DNA of 43,963 bases from a virus. Under the pieces are notes generated by a model. It searched no databases, had not been told where the DNA came from, and saw only the letters and a list, made by a program, of their open reading frames with translations. Position numbers and translations under genes: made by a program. The stretch's first letter is position 1. The number at the start of each line of letters is the position of its first letter. Shown one piece after another: positions 24,890-32,866 of this stretch. The DNA lies in IMG/VR virus record IMGVR_UViG_3300028829_006752, positions 1 to 43,963 of that record. One strand, 5' to 3'.

Positions 24890-25750
24890 TTATTCATTGA
24901 ACATATTTGCTGTAATTATTGGCTGTGCTGTACATCTACAACGTATTTGTGATCCGGGGTGACCTGTAGAAATAGGAGCTTTATTCCATTGAAAAGTTTT
25001 ACCTTGATTTGATCTATGCGTTTCCCTAACTCTTTCATCTAACGAAGTACTCCACCAATATTTACTTATTCCTAGCTCTTGTTGCCGCAATTCATTTAAA
25101 TTACCGTGAAATTTATTTGTTTGATCTCTTGCAATAAGTCTAGCTCTTCTTTCGCTTATATTAAAGCTTTTTTCTAACTCTTTTCTAATGGCTTTCGAAC
25201 CATTTCCCGCCGATAGATTCCTTAGCAATGTTTCCTCCATTTTTCTAACCTGTTCTTCACTAAGTTTTGTAATTAAGGAGGAATTGTTTGCTTGAAATGC
25301 TTTTATTTGCGGCTGTAAATATGGTTCAGCTAGAATAGGATTAACTAGAACGGCGGAATAAATTACTTGCGTCAGCTGCTCTTTATTGTAAGCACTTATT
25401 CTTTCTGCTTGCTCAAAGGCAATATTATCAACTTTTGAATTTATTATTGAATCATAATCTAGCTTAGTTTTATTATAAATTTCTTGAACGGCTTCCACCC
25501 ATGATAAATCAAGTCTTAAATTTTTATCATCAGGTCGTGTAGAATTTGATTGAACAATTAGAAATTCAAGTTTAGGATAGAGGTTTTCCTTTAGAATGCT
25601 ATTTAATTCTTTAAATAAGCTTACTAATTGCCTTTCGTAAATCCTTTCGGCGTTATGGGGGTATAATAATTTTCTTATTCGTTTTTTAATCTTAACACTT
25701 CCGTTCTGTGCTACTAGCACCTGTTGTTTGAATAATTGATTTGATAGCAT
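24890..25750 (-). CDS. Head morphogenesis protein, SPP1 gp7-like
   Basis: 286 residues. The C-terminal domain ARLIARDQTNKFHGNLNELR then KYWWSTSLDERVRETHRSNQ and HPGSQIRCRCTAQPII is the SPP1 gp7 head-morphogenesis signature (minor head protein). It is encoded after the portal, as usual. Helps connect the portal and scaffold; a few copies may enter the virion. Confidence 0.9.
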   Translation of the reverse strand: MLSNQLFKQQVLVAQNGSVKIKKRIRKLLYPHNAERIYERQLVSLFKELNSILKENLYPKLEFLIVQSNSTRPDDKNLRLDLSWVEAVQEIYNKTKLDYDSIINSKVDNIAFEQAERISAYNKEQLTQVIYSAVLVNPILAEPYLQPQIKAFQANNSSLITKLSEEQVRKMEETLLRNLSAGNGSKAIRKELEKSFNISERRARLIARDQTNKFHGNLNELRQQELGISKYWWSTSLDERVRETHRSNQGKTFQWNKAPISTGHPGSQIRCRCTAQPIITANMFNE

Positions 25751-25756
25751 ATAAGT

Positions 25757-27091
25757 TTATTTATCAATATTATCATTAAAACTTTCAATGTCTGCCTCGC
25801 CTTCTACCTTTGTTTCTATAGAATAGTTGTTGTTGCCAAATCTTGACTCTCTTACTTCGGTTGGATCGTATACTCCGTTAATAATATAAATTTGATCAGT
25901 TTCAGCCTGCTTCCTTCTCATTTCAACCTTTTCTTCGTCTGTTTGTTGCCATAATGAATTGGGCTGGACATTGTATTCTTGTTCAAATGTTAATTTAGCG
26001 TCTTTCGCATAAGAAATTAATTCAACTAAATATTCTATTTGTGGTACTAGAACTTCTTCTTGCTCCGATCTAATTTTATCATAATAAATTCTCATTTCAC
26101 CGCTACCATTAGCATTAAGACCCTTTATCGCCGTTCCCATTAAAATATTTGAAGGAACGCCCGTCATTGCCGCAACGGTTTCTTGAATTTTTGCAAAAGC
26201 ATCAGCAGTTCCCGTTAAGCTTTGTGCAATTACTTCAAATGATTCTTCGGAATCTAAAACTAGCGTTGTTGAAACGGATTTTGCTAAATCAAATAGCTGT
26301 GCCCTTGCTTCTAATTGTTTTAAACCATCAACAGAGGACAATAAGTCCATTAAATTTTTTATTTTTAATGTATCAATATTGAATTTTTGAAAAACTTTAA
26401 GTAAGGCTTCCAAAGCAAGACCGTAATTCTCAAATATTTCATGTAAGGATTGTAAGATTGACAACCCCCAATATTTCTCATAGTTTGTTTGCAACCCCAA
26501 CTCATCGCACGGGTAGTATTCACCTTGGAAAACAAGGCATCTTGATTCATGAATAATTGCAGGAATGCTACCTTGAGAATAAATCGTAAAATATTCAGGT
26601 TCACCAAATTTTTCTGATGTTGGATCGGTATAATAGTTTGATTGATCTATAACTACATTTTTCCTGCTGAAAAACTTAAGCTTCTTAATTGACTTAATAT
26701 TTGTAATATTTACAGGTTCATTCGGCTCTAATCCATCATCAATAACCATGAATACTATTGAGCCACCAAACAGCTTAGCGGCTCTTATAGCTTTTTTAAT
26801 TTCAGACTTAGCTTTTAAATTCTTCATATAATTTAACGCCTTACCTTCGGTGTCTTCGGGAATAGCCACCCATTGCCTCGTCATATCATTTGCGACAAGA
26901 TCGATAAATCTTCTAGTTAGTCCATTGCCTACATACAAAGCCGCAAATAAGCTATCATCAGCCAATGTTAAGCTAAAACCTGTATTGCCTGCTGTTTTAG
27001 TTCCCAATTTTTTAGCAATATCAATGTAACCATCTGCATTAACAGAATGAAGAGTTTTATTATTTGTTTTAACTAGTTTTTTGTTTGTCAT
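25757..27091 (-). CDS. Portal protein, DUF1073-like
   Basis: 444 residues. NGLTRRFIDLVANDMTRQWV, then AAKLFGGSIVFMVIDDG and YWGLSILQSLHEIFENY, with GVPSNILMGTAIKGLNANG, are conserved in DUF1073 portals. Forms the dodecameric DNA channel. The start overlaps the terminase stop by four bases. Confidence 0.9.
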   Translation of the reverse strand: MTNKKLVKTNNKTLHSVNADGYIDIAKKLGTKTAGNTGFSLTLADDSLFAALYVGNGLTRRFIDLVANDMTRQWVAIPEDTEGKALNYMKNLKAKSEIKKAIRAAKLFGGSIVFMVIDDGLEPNEPVNITNIKSIKKLKFFSRKNVVIDQSNYYTDPTSEKFGEPEYFTIYSQGSIPAIIHESRCLVFQGEYYPCDELGLQTNYEKYWGLSILQSLHEIFENYGLALEALLKVFQKFNIDTLKIKNLMDLLSSVDGLKQLEARAQLFDLAKSVSTTLVLDSEESFEVIAQSLTGTADAFAKIQETVAAMTGVPSNILMGTAIKGLNANGSGEMRIYYDKIRSEQEEVLVPQIEYLVELISYAKDAKLTFEQEYNVQPNSLWQQTDEEKVEMRRKQAETDQIYIINGVYDPTEVRESRFGNNNYSIETKVEGEADIESFNDNIDK

Positions 27092-28605
27092 AATCTATTT
27101 AAAATTGAAGTTTCTTTTAATAATGCTGAATAATTCATTGGTTTTTGTTTTTCATCTGCTGGATCAAATAACAAATCTTTTATAGCATAAGTAAGCGTGT
27201 CAACTTGATCTTTTTTATTGTTACCCTTTTTGCCTGAAAAAGACAGCAATTCTTTTTCTAATTCTGGAATCCATGGAAAATCTTTTGGGAATAATACTTG
27301 ACCCGATTCCATTCTAGGTAAAATATCGTTTGCTCTTGCCACCTTGTCTTTCTCGGGAAATAACTTTGTCACGGGGATATTCGTTTCATGCTCTAATAAT
27401 TGAATAAGCCCAATGCCTGACGATTTATCCTCTATTGCAAACTTAATCAATTGCACATCATGTTGATTATTATAATGCTTTAGCCAAAACTCTTTTGCAG
27501 CTTTTAGTAATTTTGGTGTAGTTAATTTTTCTCTAAATATGTCAATCAAATAAGCATACCTCCTGCCGTTTTTAGTTAACATTCCCCAGCACATAAATAC
27601 TGTAAAATCATTACTTCTTCCCTCTTTTGATGCGGTATCAGCATAAATGGCGTAGTAATCCATTTTAGGCAAAAACATATAATACTTGAAATATTCTCTT
27701 TTAAATATTTCGCCGTCGTCTGGAAAAGGGTTTTGGAAAAATTGAGCTTCTAATGCTTTCGTTCCCATTAAAGCTTTATCTTCTTCTAGCTCTGTTAAGC
27801 CATACCTTCTTGGCTCTAAAAACTCATCTTTTTTATAAACTTTAACGAAATCACCCATTGAATAAATTTTTGTTTGTCTAGACCTTATAGGTATAATAAC
27901 ACTTTCCCATTTGGCGTCAACAAATGTTCCTGCAAAATCTCTGTCACCCAATCGTTGTTGAATATTAAGCATTTTGCCTTCTTTTCTGTTGTTGAATCTG
28001 GAAAACGCAGTTGTCCGTATCCATTCTAAAGATGATTCCGTCTCCACTTGCGAGAGTGCCTCTTTGGGGTTCATAATATCATCAAAAACCAAAACATTAG
28101 CTCCTTCTCCCGTAATAGAAGCACCCACAGATGTAGCAATTCTAAACCCCCCTTTAGTAGTGATAAATTGACTTTGAGTATTCTTCGTTTCCGTCTGATC
28201 CAATTTTAATATTTTAGAATTATTATCAATAACAAAACTAGGAAATGCTCTTTTATACCAAGTCGCATTAGCAATAGCTCTAGCATATCCGTGTAATTTT
28301 TGAGATAATGTTGCGGCATAAGAGATGGTTATAATCTTCATTTCTGGATTTAAACCCAATAACCACATTGTAAAGGCAACATTACATAATGCTGATTTGC
28401 CAAATCTAGGTGGTATATTTATATTTAATCTTTTAATTTCACCCTTAGCAAAAGCTTCTAAATACTCGCACAACAAATCAATGTACCAATTGTCTAAATA
28501 CTCTTGACCCGCGTCAAATTTTTCAAATGATTGTTCATAAAAGCATCGTAGCTTAGTTCTAACTAAATAATCAATAGTTTTAGAATTATAAACCTCTTTT
28601 GTCAT
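27088..28605 (-). CDS. Terminase large subunit
   Basis: 505 residues. ATPase domain: Walker A in NIPPRFGKSALCNVAF (near residue 66) and Walker B with VLVFDDIMNP. The C-terminal RNase H-like nuclease domain has YAIYADTASKEGRSNDFTV and later FAIEDKSSGIGLIQ. Packages DNA into the prohead. It overlaps both neighbours by four bases. The family suggests headful packaging, which would fit the circularly permuted ends, but this was not tested. Confidence 0.92.
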   Translation of the reverse strand: MTKEVYNSKTIDYLVRTKLRCFYEQSFEKFDAGQEYLDNWYIDLLCEYLEAFAKGEIKRLNINIPPRFGKSALCNVAFTMWLLGLNPEMKIITISYAATLSQKLHGYARAIANATWYKRAFPSFVIDNNSKILKLDQTETKNTQSQFITTKGGFRIATSVGASITGEGANVLVFDDIMNPKEALSQVETESSLEWIRTTAFSRFNNRKEGKMLNIQQRLGDRDFAGTFVDAKWESVIIPIRSRQTKIYSMGDFVKVYKKDEFLEPRRYGLTELEEDKALMGTKALEAQFFQNPFPDDGEIFKREYFKYYMFLPKMDYYAIYADTASKEGRSNDFTVFMCWGMLTKNGRRYAYLIDIFREKLTTPKLLKAAKEFWLKHYNNQHDVQLIKFAIEDKSSGIGLIQLLEHETNIPVTKLFPEKDKVARANDILPRMESGQVLFPKDFPWIPELEKELLSFSGKKGNNKKDQVDTLTYAIKDLLFDPADEKQKPMNYSALLKETSILNRL

Positions 28606-28961
28606 TTTTCAATATGAAATATATTAACGGGGAGATTGTAATAATTAGAAGTAAATTCTATTTTTGATGAAAACTTATCAAACTCTTTTTTAGTGCCTAT
28701 TAAAACGCATGTAGGCGTTTTTTTTTCCATAGCACCATAATATAATGCTTGACCTAGGCATTCTGCCCATTTTTTAGCCCAATCGTGTTCAATTGCTTCA
28801 TTTTCCGTCAAACAGTCTATCCTCGTTTTATCTTCTAATTTATATTCTATCTGACCTTTTAATTTGTTGCAATGAATAGTTTGATAATATCTTTCATTTT
28901 TATTAGCCATTGCACACTTAGGAAGTAGCAATAAGCAGAAAAGCATTGAAAGGTTTTTCAT
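28602..28961 (-). CDS. Exported PD-(D/E)XK-like protein in the terminase operon
   Basis: 119 residues. The N-terminal signal peptide (MKNLSMLFCLLLLPKCAMA) has a likely cut after AMA. The mature part has QIEYKLEDKTRIDCLTENEA then IEHDWAKKWAECLGQALYYG and TCVLIG, the pattern E...D...E-x-D-x-x-x-K-W of a restriction-endonuclease-like fold. It resembles a widespread uncharacterised secreted bacterial family. Encoded between the terminase subunits, with a four-base overlap to the large subunit. If active it would cut DNA in the periplasm, for example incoming phage DNA. That function is inference. Confidence 0.6.
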   Translation of the reverse strand: MKNLSMLFCLLLLPKCAMANKNERYYQTIHCNKLKGQIEYKLEDKTRIDCLTENEAIEHDWAKKWAECLGQALYYGAMEKKTPTCVLIGTKKEFDKFSSKIEFTSNYYNLPVNIFHIEK

Positions 28962-28962
28962 A

Positions 28963-29406
28963 TTATTTATCTTTTAATTTTTTAACTTCTTTACTTAAAT
29001 GCCTATTTATTAACTCTTGCTCTTTTTCGGACAATTCTTTCTCGCCTATGTTAGCATCTAGGACGCTCTTCTGTATAGGCTTACCCTCCGTTCTATCCAT
29101 TATATCATTAATAGCCGCAAGTTTAGTTCTTTTATCCATTAAAACACTATCGTCGCTCGCTATTTCCAATAAAGAATAAACCTCTAAACCCATTTCCTTG
29201 ACGAGCTTAGCTTCTTCAATTCTACCTGCTTCTTTAAATTGTTTAGCTTTCATTTCAGCAAAGACTTCTAAACCCAACTTAAAACGCTCCTTTAAGTCTC
29301 TTTTGCTCCTTCTTGCCTCTCCAGATTTTTTACCTCCATTACTAGCAATTTTCTTTACTTCTTCTTTTGTTCTCTTGTTTAATGGAATAAGATCTTTTCT
29401 AGCCAT
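28963..29406 (-). CDS. Putative terminase small subunit
   Basis: 147 residues, very basic and helical. The N-terminal part IPLNKRTKEEVKKIASNGGK then KSGEARRSKRDLKE is a motif common in phage small terminase-like DNA-binding proteins. The second half (LAAINDIMDRTEGKPIQKSV) resembles the region preceding large terminase genes. It is the first gene of the structural operon, after a 326-base gap. The assignment relies on motif and position. Confidence 0.6.
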   Translation of the reverse strand: MARKDLIPLNKRTKEEVKKIASNGGKKSGEARRSKRDLKERFKLGLEVFAEMKAKQFKEAGRIEEAKLVKEMGLEVYSLLEIASDDSVLMDKRTKLAAINDIMDRTEGKPIQKSVLDANIGEKELSEKEQELINRHLSKEVKKLKDK

Positions 29407-29567
29407 TTACATTTTACTAATCATGTAAATTATTATTTACTAAATCTTAAAAGTAAATATAAATTTATTTTGCCGAGGTTACTTGTATATTTGGTATTCT
29501 CTCTTAAGACTTGATATTCTCGCATTAAATTTTAACTACATTTTTTCAAAAAGCTATAACTTTATAG

Positions 29568-29595
29568 TTGACAATCAATATATTGCCATTATTAA
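29568..29595 (+). promoter_or_regulatory. Plus-strand sigma70-like promoter in a gene-free gap
   Basis: TTGACA at 29568-29573, a 16-base spacer and TATTAA at 29590-29595. The palindrome CTATAA-ct-TTATAG (29554-29567) abuts the -35 and could be an operator. It points against the surrounding leftward genes. Confidence 0.45.
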
Positions 29596-29601
29596 CCATC
29601 G

Positions 29602-29700
29602 CTGTTTTAAGATATTTGGACATATATCTATAGTTAGTTACACTGGTAGCCTCGCAAGAGGCTACAGTTCTATACAAAAACTTCCCATACCCACTTAATA
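29602..29700 (+). ncRNA. Candidate small RNA with GNRA-loop hairpin
   Basis: Downstream of the plus-strand promoter-like site, bases 29646-29665 form an 8-bp perfect stem GTAGCCTC/GAGGCTAC closed by GCAA, a GNRA tetraloop on this strand only. No ORF is present and the 3' boundary is unknown. It could be a short regulatory RNA or antisense leader. The evidence is structural only. Confidence 0.3.
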
Positions 29701-29732
29701 TCACCAATTTGTAACAAAACTTAGAGAAATAC

Positions 29733-29933
29733 TCATCTATCTAATTTTCTTTCTATTGTCTCCACATAAGCAATAGCATTATCCATACCAACTTCATCAA
29801 GGCGGTTACGCAACTCCATTAATTTCTTTTTATCTTCACTCATTGGAGTTCCCAATGGAAAGAATTTAAATGGGTATGCAACCCCTCCTATTTCAGTATA
29901 GAATAAATAACCATTTTTTCTAATTTCTTTCAT
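29733..29933 (-). CDS. Small protein of unknown function (66 aa)
   Basis: MKEIRKNGYLFYTEIGGVAYPF followed by a charged helix (SEDKKKLMELRNRLDEVGMD). It follows thyX by 11 bases in the same direction, so it is probably co-transcribed. Compact alpha/beta composition suggests a real protein. No family recognised. Confidence 0.6.
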   Translation of the reverse strand: MKEIRKNGYLFYTEIGGVAYPFKFFPLGTPMSEDKKKLMELRNRLDEVGMDNAIAYVETIERKLDR

Positions 29934-29944
29934 ATGAAATTTAA

Positions 29945-31735
29945 TTAATTACCGTTATTATTTAAACTTTCCTCTAAAAACTCAAGATCAAAATTATCCT
30001 TCAACTCCCCGTGTTCTCTGTCTGTAATTATGCCTCTAAAACTTGCGACATCTTTTTTGACCAAATCGGTATGCTCCATGCGACCTGAAATAGCTTCTAT
30101 TATATATCGTAAGTATTTCTTTTGCGTTCCTGACAAGGTTATCGCCTCTTCTCTATACTCAACATACGCTTCAAATGCAATTGGACACCATTCTTTTACA
30201 ATTTCAGCAAGCTTTTGAGCATAAACACGAATTTCATACTGTGCGTGCGGGTGAATACGAAGTTGTATAAAATGCAAAAGATTATGGAGGTCAATTTTCC
30301 AATACCATTCTGTATACATATTCAGAGGAAGCACTCCTCTTGCAATTTCCCGTGCAATACCAGAACCATCTTCACTACCAAGTAGGTTTGTGTAGTCTTG
30401 ATATGCTCTTTTTGAGCTTTCCTCTATTAGTTTTTGTGCATTTTTTGCTTCATCAATGGAAATTTCTCCACCTCTACATTGTTTATTTTGAGCAGACTGC
30501 GGAGCAATATTTTCAACTGCAGGGATATAATATTCTTCTGGCAAAATAGAATACCTTGCCGAACATTCGTTTACATTCGCTGTGCGGTGGCGAATCCATT
30601 GCCTGGCGATGAAAATTGGAAGTTTAATATGAAGCTTGATTTCGCACATTTCAAATGGTGAGGAGTTGCCACATACAAAGCCTTCACTCTGGCTACACCC
30701 TCTAACAAAAAGCAGCCCTGTCGATGTCGTAGTGCAGTAAACCTTACCTTGATAATGCGTTGTACTATGATATTGCTTACGAGACTCAAGCTCCGTTGTA
30801 GATTTGTAGGTAATGTTAATGGTGTTGTTCTTTAATATTACACCATGATAGCCAAGTAAGGCGGCAATAGTCTCAACTTTTTTAAGTAATGATTTAGAGT
30901 AGCTACAGTATATCCATCTAGGTCTCTTTGGATCGCAATAACCATCAGAATTAATTAACCCGTCTAAAATGGACTGTAAGAATACCGCATCCGCTTCCAT
31001 GCCATCGATGCACACATCTTTGGTTGTTGACTTAGCACCAAAATTAGTGTATCGTTTGATTTCGTCCGTTGCCGCAGCTCTGATCGTTGTGCATCCGTCA
31101 CTCCCAACCCTTTGTGTGTAGGGTAACTTCAACACATTAAGAATGTTGGTTAAATATTTTATTTTGCGTGTTTTTTTTAAATGAAAAGATATGGATGTTT
31201 TGTTTTCAGCACACCCGTCACCTAAGAAAAAGCCAACCAATTGACTGCTTGCATCAAATTCACATACTTGCTTTGAAAAGTTCTTTATAGAGTAAAAGCT
31301 ACCCCATTTAGACATTGTACCTGCCTCAACCTTGCTGTAATTGCTTTGGTCTTTGCCTTTAAAAAACATCTTGTGGTTCTCTGTGACTGAATACGACATC
31401 CTGCCACTTTTAAAATTACACATAATGCCATTATGATTAAATGTTTTGGTTGGCAACCATTCAAAAGTTACATTTCCATTTAAATCTGGTACAGCATACG
31501 ATTCATGCGAGCTACACTCATCCCATCTCTTCCACCCACACCGCGTAAGTACTTCCATGCTGGGGTGATAGCAGTGCTTATGTTTCATAAGATAGCGAAT
31601 AAGCCCCACATCATCCTTTTTACTCTTCGTTCCATCTCCATAAGACACTCTTGCAGCTTGCACAATTGAGGAGTCGTCTCCCATGGTGTCCACCACTCTA
31701 ATGAAGCCGTGGTCTAGAATGTCATACTTTTTCAT
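29945..31735 (-). CDS. thyX: Flavin-dependent thymidylate synthase ThyX interrupted by an intein
   Basis: The 596-residue precursor would yield a 293-residue ThyX (residues 1-54 joined to 358-596). The ThyX signature RHRTANVNECS (RHRx7S) lies in the C-extein, after SSPFEMCEIKLHIKLPIFIA. N- and C-exteins rejoin as LMKHKH/SSPFEM, the conserved HxSPFE site next to the active centre. It methylates dUMP to dTMP using methylenetetrahydrofolate, FAD and NADPH. It works with Dut, Nrd and Tmk in the same genome. Activity needs splicing. Confidence 0.92.
   Translation of the reverse strand: MKKYDILDHGFIRVVDTMGDDSSIVQAARVSYGDGTKSKKDDVGLIRYLMKHKHCYHPSMEVLTRCGWKRWDECSSHESYAVPDLNGNVTFEWLPTKTFNHNGIMCNFKSGRMSYSVTENHKMFFKGKDQSNYSKVEAGTMSKWGSFYSIKNFSKQVCEFDASSQLVGFFLGDGCAENKTSISFHLKKTRKIKYLTNILNVLKLPYTQRVGSDGCTTIRAAATDEIKRYTNFGAKSTTKDVCIDGMEADAVFLQSILDGLINSDGYCDPKRPRWIYCSYSKSLLKKVETIAALLGYHGVILKNNTINITYKSTTELESRKQYHSTTHYQGKVYCTTTSTGLLFVRGCSQSEGFVCGNSSPFEMCEIKLHIKLPIFIARQWIRHRTANVNECSARYSILPEEYYIPAVENIAPQSAQNKQCRGGEISIDEAKNAQKLIEESSKRAYQDYTNLLGSEDGSGIAREIARGVLPLNMYTEWYWKIDLHNLLHFIQLRIHPHAQYEIRVYAQKLAEIVKEWCPIAFEAYVEYREEAITLSGTQKKYLRYIIEAISGRMEHTDLVKKDVASFRGIITDREHGELKDNFDLEFLEESLNNNGN
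30665..31573 (-). other. ThyX intein with LAGLIDADG homing-endonuclease domain
   Basis: 303 residues (ThyX residues 55-357). Block A begins at Cys (CYHPSMEVLTRCGWKRW). Block B is GRMSYSVTENHKMF with the TxxH motif. Endonuclease motifs are LVGFFLGDGC and LQSILDGLINSDGYC. Block F is VYCTTTSTGLLFV, with the end FVCGN before Ser+1. Cys1, terminal Asn and Ser+1 are present, but the penultimate residue is Gly, not the usual His. Splicing is expected, possibly slower. It is inserted at a highly conserved ThyX site, as mobile inteins usually are. Confidence 0.9.
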
Positions 31736-31759
31736 ACTCTTTTATTAATAATTTTCAAT
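31722..31759 (-). repeat. 38-bp direct repeat at the thyX start (partner 34054-34091)
   Basis: 36 of 38 bases match 34054-34091. The copy here spans the first codons of thyX and a remnant of the end of the Ref-like gene (frame LKIINKRV then TGA). The two copies bracket both Dam genes. Confidence 0.85.
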
Positions 31760-31792
31760 GTTTGTAGGTGAAATCAAGGTCGGTTTTTTGCA

Positions 31793-32866
31793 TTATATAT
31801 TACAAAATATTTTCTCTTTTAAACAATTTGACATTAAAGAATACTTTCTTTCATATGATTCAATGCTTCCGACTTCACGCCAAGCGTCATTGTGGTTTGT
31901 GTACTCGGATATATAAACTTTGATGTTCCTTTCTTTCATTTCTTCTACCCACGCATCAAATCTTTCAAAATCAAATTCTACATTGTTATATGCTTTTGTG
32001 TTAATATATGGCGGATCGCAGTAAACTATAGAATTGGGCTGAAATTCAAACTCCCAGTAGTTTTTGCAAGTAAAGGTAATATTGCTTTCAAGTTGTTGAA
32101 GTCGCTCCAAACTCTCCAACCTCTCCAAACCCTGCAAACCCTGCAAACCGTGAATGAAATTTAATTTTATACTTTCCTCATTTTTTAATTCATTTTCATT
32201 TAAGTATTTACACCTCTCTACCATTGACTTCTTTTTTATAGCCTCATACTCTTCTTGCGTGCAATACAAATAAGGACTGTTACGCTTGCCAAAAGGTTTA
32301 TTGCGTGTATTTTTCAATATGTAATTTCTTAAAAATAGACGGCGTTCCCTTTGATTTTCAATATCATATACTTTGCTAAAATTTTGCCAATCATCCGTTT
32401 TACCAATTAATTCAAGAAAATTCTTGCCAGCATCCAAACACTTATTTACAACAACAAAATGAAATTGTTTTTTATAATTCTCAATATCTTTGCCAAACAA
32501 ATAACTATTTCCACTATTCCCAAACGACCAGCAACGGCGTATAAGTTCACCATACCAATCTTGTCTTTCTTTTAATTCAAAAAATTCTTCTCTTGAAATC
32601 CATTTATATAAAATCTCACTTTCAATTCCCTCTTTCAATTTTTTATGTAAATCAATAAGAGGTTGCTGTATGTCATTCATAACAACCTCGTAGCCTTGTT
32701 GAAAGAAATAATAACCAACAGCACCTCCGCCACAAAACAAATCGTATATTTTAGTAATATTGGTTTCCGCAAAAAGACAATTTGTGTTTCCCAAGTCTTT
32801 GTTTATAATTTCAAATATCTTTTTAACAATGGCTTGCTTTGAGCCTTGATATGGTATTCTATACAT
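31793..32866 (-). CDS. Dam-type adenine-N6 DNA methyltransferase, copy 1
   Basis: About 357 residues. SAM motif I is IYDLFCGGGAVGYYF and the catalytic motif is SIVYCDPPYIN, the D12-class order (FxGxG then DPPY). It starts at the ATG at 32866, eight bases inside the end of copy 2 (an in-frame GTG precedes it). Most of the sequence is nearly identical to copy 2, implying recent duplication. The linker before the SNITF segment is a short Leu/Gln/Glu repeat (LQGLQGLERLESLERLQQ). Target sequence unknown. Likely protects phage DNA from restriction. Confidence 0.9.
   Translation of the reverse strand: MYRIPYQGSKQAIVKKIFEIINKDLGNTNCLFAETNITKIYDLFCGGGAVGYYFFQQGYEVVMNDIQQPLIDLHKKLKEGIESEILYKWISREEFFELKERQDWYGELIRRCWSFGNSGNSYLFGKDIENYKKQFHFVVVNKCLDAGKNFLELIGKTDDWQNFSKVYDIENQRERRLFLRNYILKNTRNKPFGKRNSPYLYCTQEEYEAIKKKSMVERCKYLNENELKNEESIKLNFIHGLQGLQGLERLESLERLQQLESNITFTCKNYWEFEFQPNSIVYCDPPYINTKAYNNVEFDFERFDAWVEEMKERNIKVYISEYTNHNDAWREVGSIESYERKYSLMSNCLKEKIFCNI

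Larger units (their letters stand above)
29407..29732. other. 326-base gene-free interval between ThyX-side genes and the structural operon
   Basis: No convincing ORF on either strand. It contains a plus-strand promoter-like site, a palindrome and a stable GCAA-tetraloop hairpin (see separate entries). On the minus strand no strong promoter was recognised, although a late promoter for the structural operon is expected here or further upstream. Confidence 0.6.

Noticed and set aside
29646-29665. GTAGCCTC/GAGGCTAC hairpin as a Rho-independent terminator
   Set aside because: No T-tract follows on either strand.
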